NCBI GenBank assembly: GCA_040954595.2
Contig: CM082586.2
Coordinates: forward strand, 5,146,001-5,210,000
DNA: 64,000 nt
Source of the DNA: Balanoglossus misakiensis
Taxonomy: Eukaryota; Hemichordata
Reading direction: 5' to 3'
Under the pieces are notes generated by a model, which did no database searches, was not told where the DNA came from, and was given only the letters and a program-made list of their open reading frames with translations. Both the position numbers and the translations under genes were made by a program. This document shows, in pieces, positions 63,296-64,000 of this stretch (positions are counted from its first letter, which is position 1; each line of letters begins with the position of its first letter).

Positions 63296-64000
63296 ATGGA
63301 GGAATCTGAGGATATCGACCAAGAGTATTCTTCGAGTTTTGATTTCTATACATTTTATCAGTCGGCTTTGGAATTGGATACGCCACCAGCAGTGCAGGTG
63401 TTTCTAGGGGTTCTGTTTATGGTGTTAATTATCGGCGGGAACGTGTGGGTCATTATTGCTGTCGTCCGCCAACCCAAGCTGCGCAGGTCAGCCACGAATT
63501 TCTTCATCGTTTCACTGTCTGTGTCTGATCTCATCATAGCCGTCGTCTACATTCCCGTGCACGTGGCCGGCTTCGCCTACGGGTTTCCCCTCAGCGACAG
63601 GCCGGCGTGCAAGATCCTGTACTACTTTCACTGGGCGGCCATGTGCGGGACTACTTTTTCGCTCATCTGCATCGGGGTGGACCGGTTCCGCGCCATCGTG
63701 CAGCCACTGAAGCCGAAAATGACAGTCGCACACGCCGTCATGTGCTGTTCCCTCGTCTGGATAGTCTCCCTCGGCTACTCCACTTTCAAGCTTTTCACCA
63801 ATGACGTCCTGGTGGCCAATTATACGTCGTTTGTGCAAGTCGGAAACGAGACAGTTTCTGACTTTGTTATATCAGCGTATTGCCACATAAAGGACTATGA
63901 TTTAGATGTAATATTCCGGTATATAGACCTGATTGTCTTGTATCTCGTCCCCTTGGCTATTCTCTCTCTCCTCTATGCGTGTATGATACTTAAACTTTGG
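63296..64000 (+). CDS. Class A GPCR, paralogue of the minus-strand receptor; cut by the window end
   Basis: The frame opens at an ideal start context (GCCACCATGG) and is open for 235 codons to the last base; the window ends at the start of intracellular loop 3. It begins MEESEDIDQEYSSSFDFY. Motifs: GNV (N49) in TM1, SVSDL (D78) in TM2, C105 and D129-R130-F131 in TM3, ECL2 sequons NYT (175) and NET (184), C196, and YLVPL in TM5. By hand count about 69% of aligned residues match the receptor at 7485-8612, including CGTTFSLICIG, DRFRAIVQPL and LGYSTFKLFTND. TM6, TM7 and the tail lie outside. Probably a peptide receptor of the same subtype (neuropeptide FF/tachykinin-like; inference). GC-rich like its paralogue. 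Confidence 0.93.
   Translation, partial: MEESEDIDQEYSSSFDFYTFYQSALELDTPPAVQVFLGVLFMVLIIGGNVWVIIAVVRQPKLRRSATNFFIVSLSVSDLIIAVVYIPVHVAGFAYGFPLSDRPACKILYYFHWAAMCGTTFSLICIGVDRFRAIVQPLKPKMTVAHAVMCCSLVWIVSLGYSTFKLFTNDVLVANYTSFVQVGNETVSDFVISAYCHIKDYDLDVIFRYIDLIVLYLVPLAILSLLYACMILKLW

Noticed and set aside
63512-63838. 108-codon minus-strand frame
   Set aside because: Antisense shadow of the second GPCR, matching the shadow pattern of the first.
1-64000. CRISPR arrays, insertion sequences, phage or bacterial operons
   Set aside because: None present; the sequence is an animal nuclear locus.

Overview
The window looks like nuclear DNA of an invertebrate animal, most likely a non-vertebrate deuterostome such as a cephalochordate or hemichordate; that placement is an inference. 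The reasons are a spliced DTWD1-type gene with 120-135 bp GT-AG introns, paralogous rhodopsin-class receptors with intronless coding exons, an AT-rich background (about 40% GC by eye) and long non-coding stretches with micro- and minisatellites. Nothing prokaryotic or viral is visible: no operons, CRISPR array, insertion sequence or integrase.

Left block (1-8.7 kb). A 218-codon gene of unknown function lies on the minus strand (798-1454). A GC-rich stretch at 3.34-3.84 kb looks like a promoter shared with the divergent plus-strand DTWD1 gene (3929-5203, four exons, about 295 aa), predicted to make acp3U in tRNA. DTWD1 carries a 21-codon upstream ORF inside a YY1-like motif. Next, on the minus strand, is a complete class A GPCR (7485-8612, 375 aa).

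Middle (8.7-63.2 kb). I find no convincing protein-coding gene in about 54.6 kb. It holds a 6 x 153 bp minisatellite (11709-12626), a 250 bp interrupted GTAT microsatellite (23118-23371), a pair of diverged roughly 60 bp repeats (37.9 and 39.2 kb), hairpins, and several promoter-like spots. Perfect CREB/ATF palindromes (TGACGTCA) occur 11 times in the window, against about one expected from base composition.

Right edge. A second GPCR on the plus strand (63296 to the window end, 235 codons, truncated by the edge) is about 70% identical to the first. The two receptors point away from each other, so the desert is the shared upstream region of both. Each receptor has a splice acceptor 16-19 nt before its ATG, so both probably have untranslated 5' exons inside the desert. 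I propose candidates: a perfect CAG|GTAAGT donor behind an RFX X-box and CCAAT box at 29.5-29.6 kb for the minus-strand receptor, and a CRE-TATA-exon-microexon chain at 61.25-61.59 kb for the plus-strand receptor. The most interesting reading of the window is therefore a duplicated, head-to-head neuropeptide-receptor pair sharing one large CRE-rich regulatory domain. This is a hypothesis from sequence alone.
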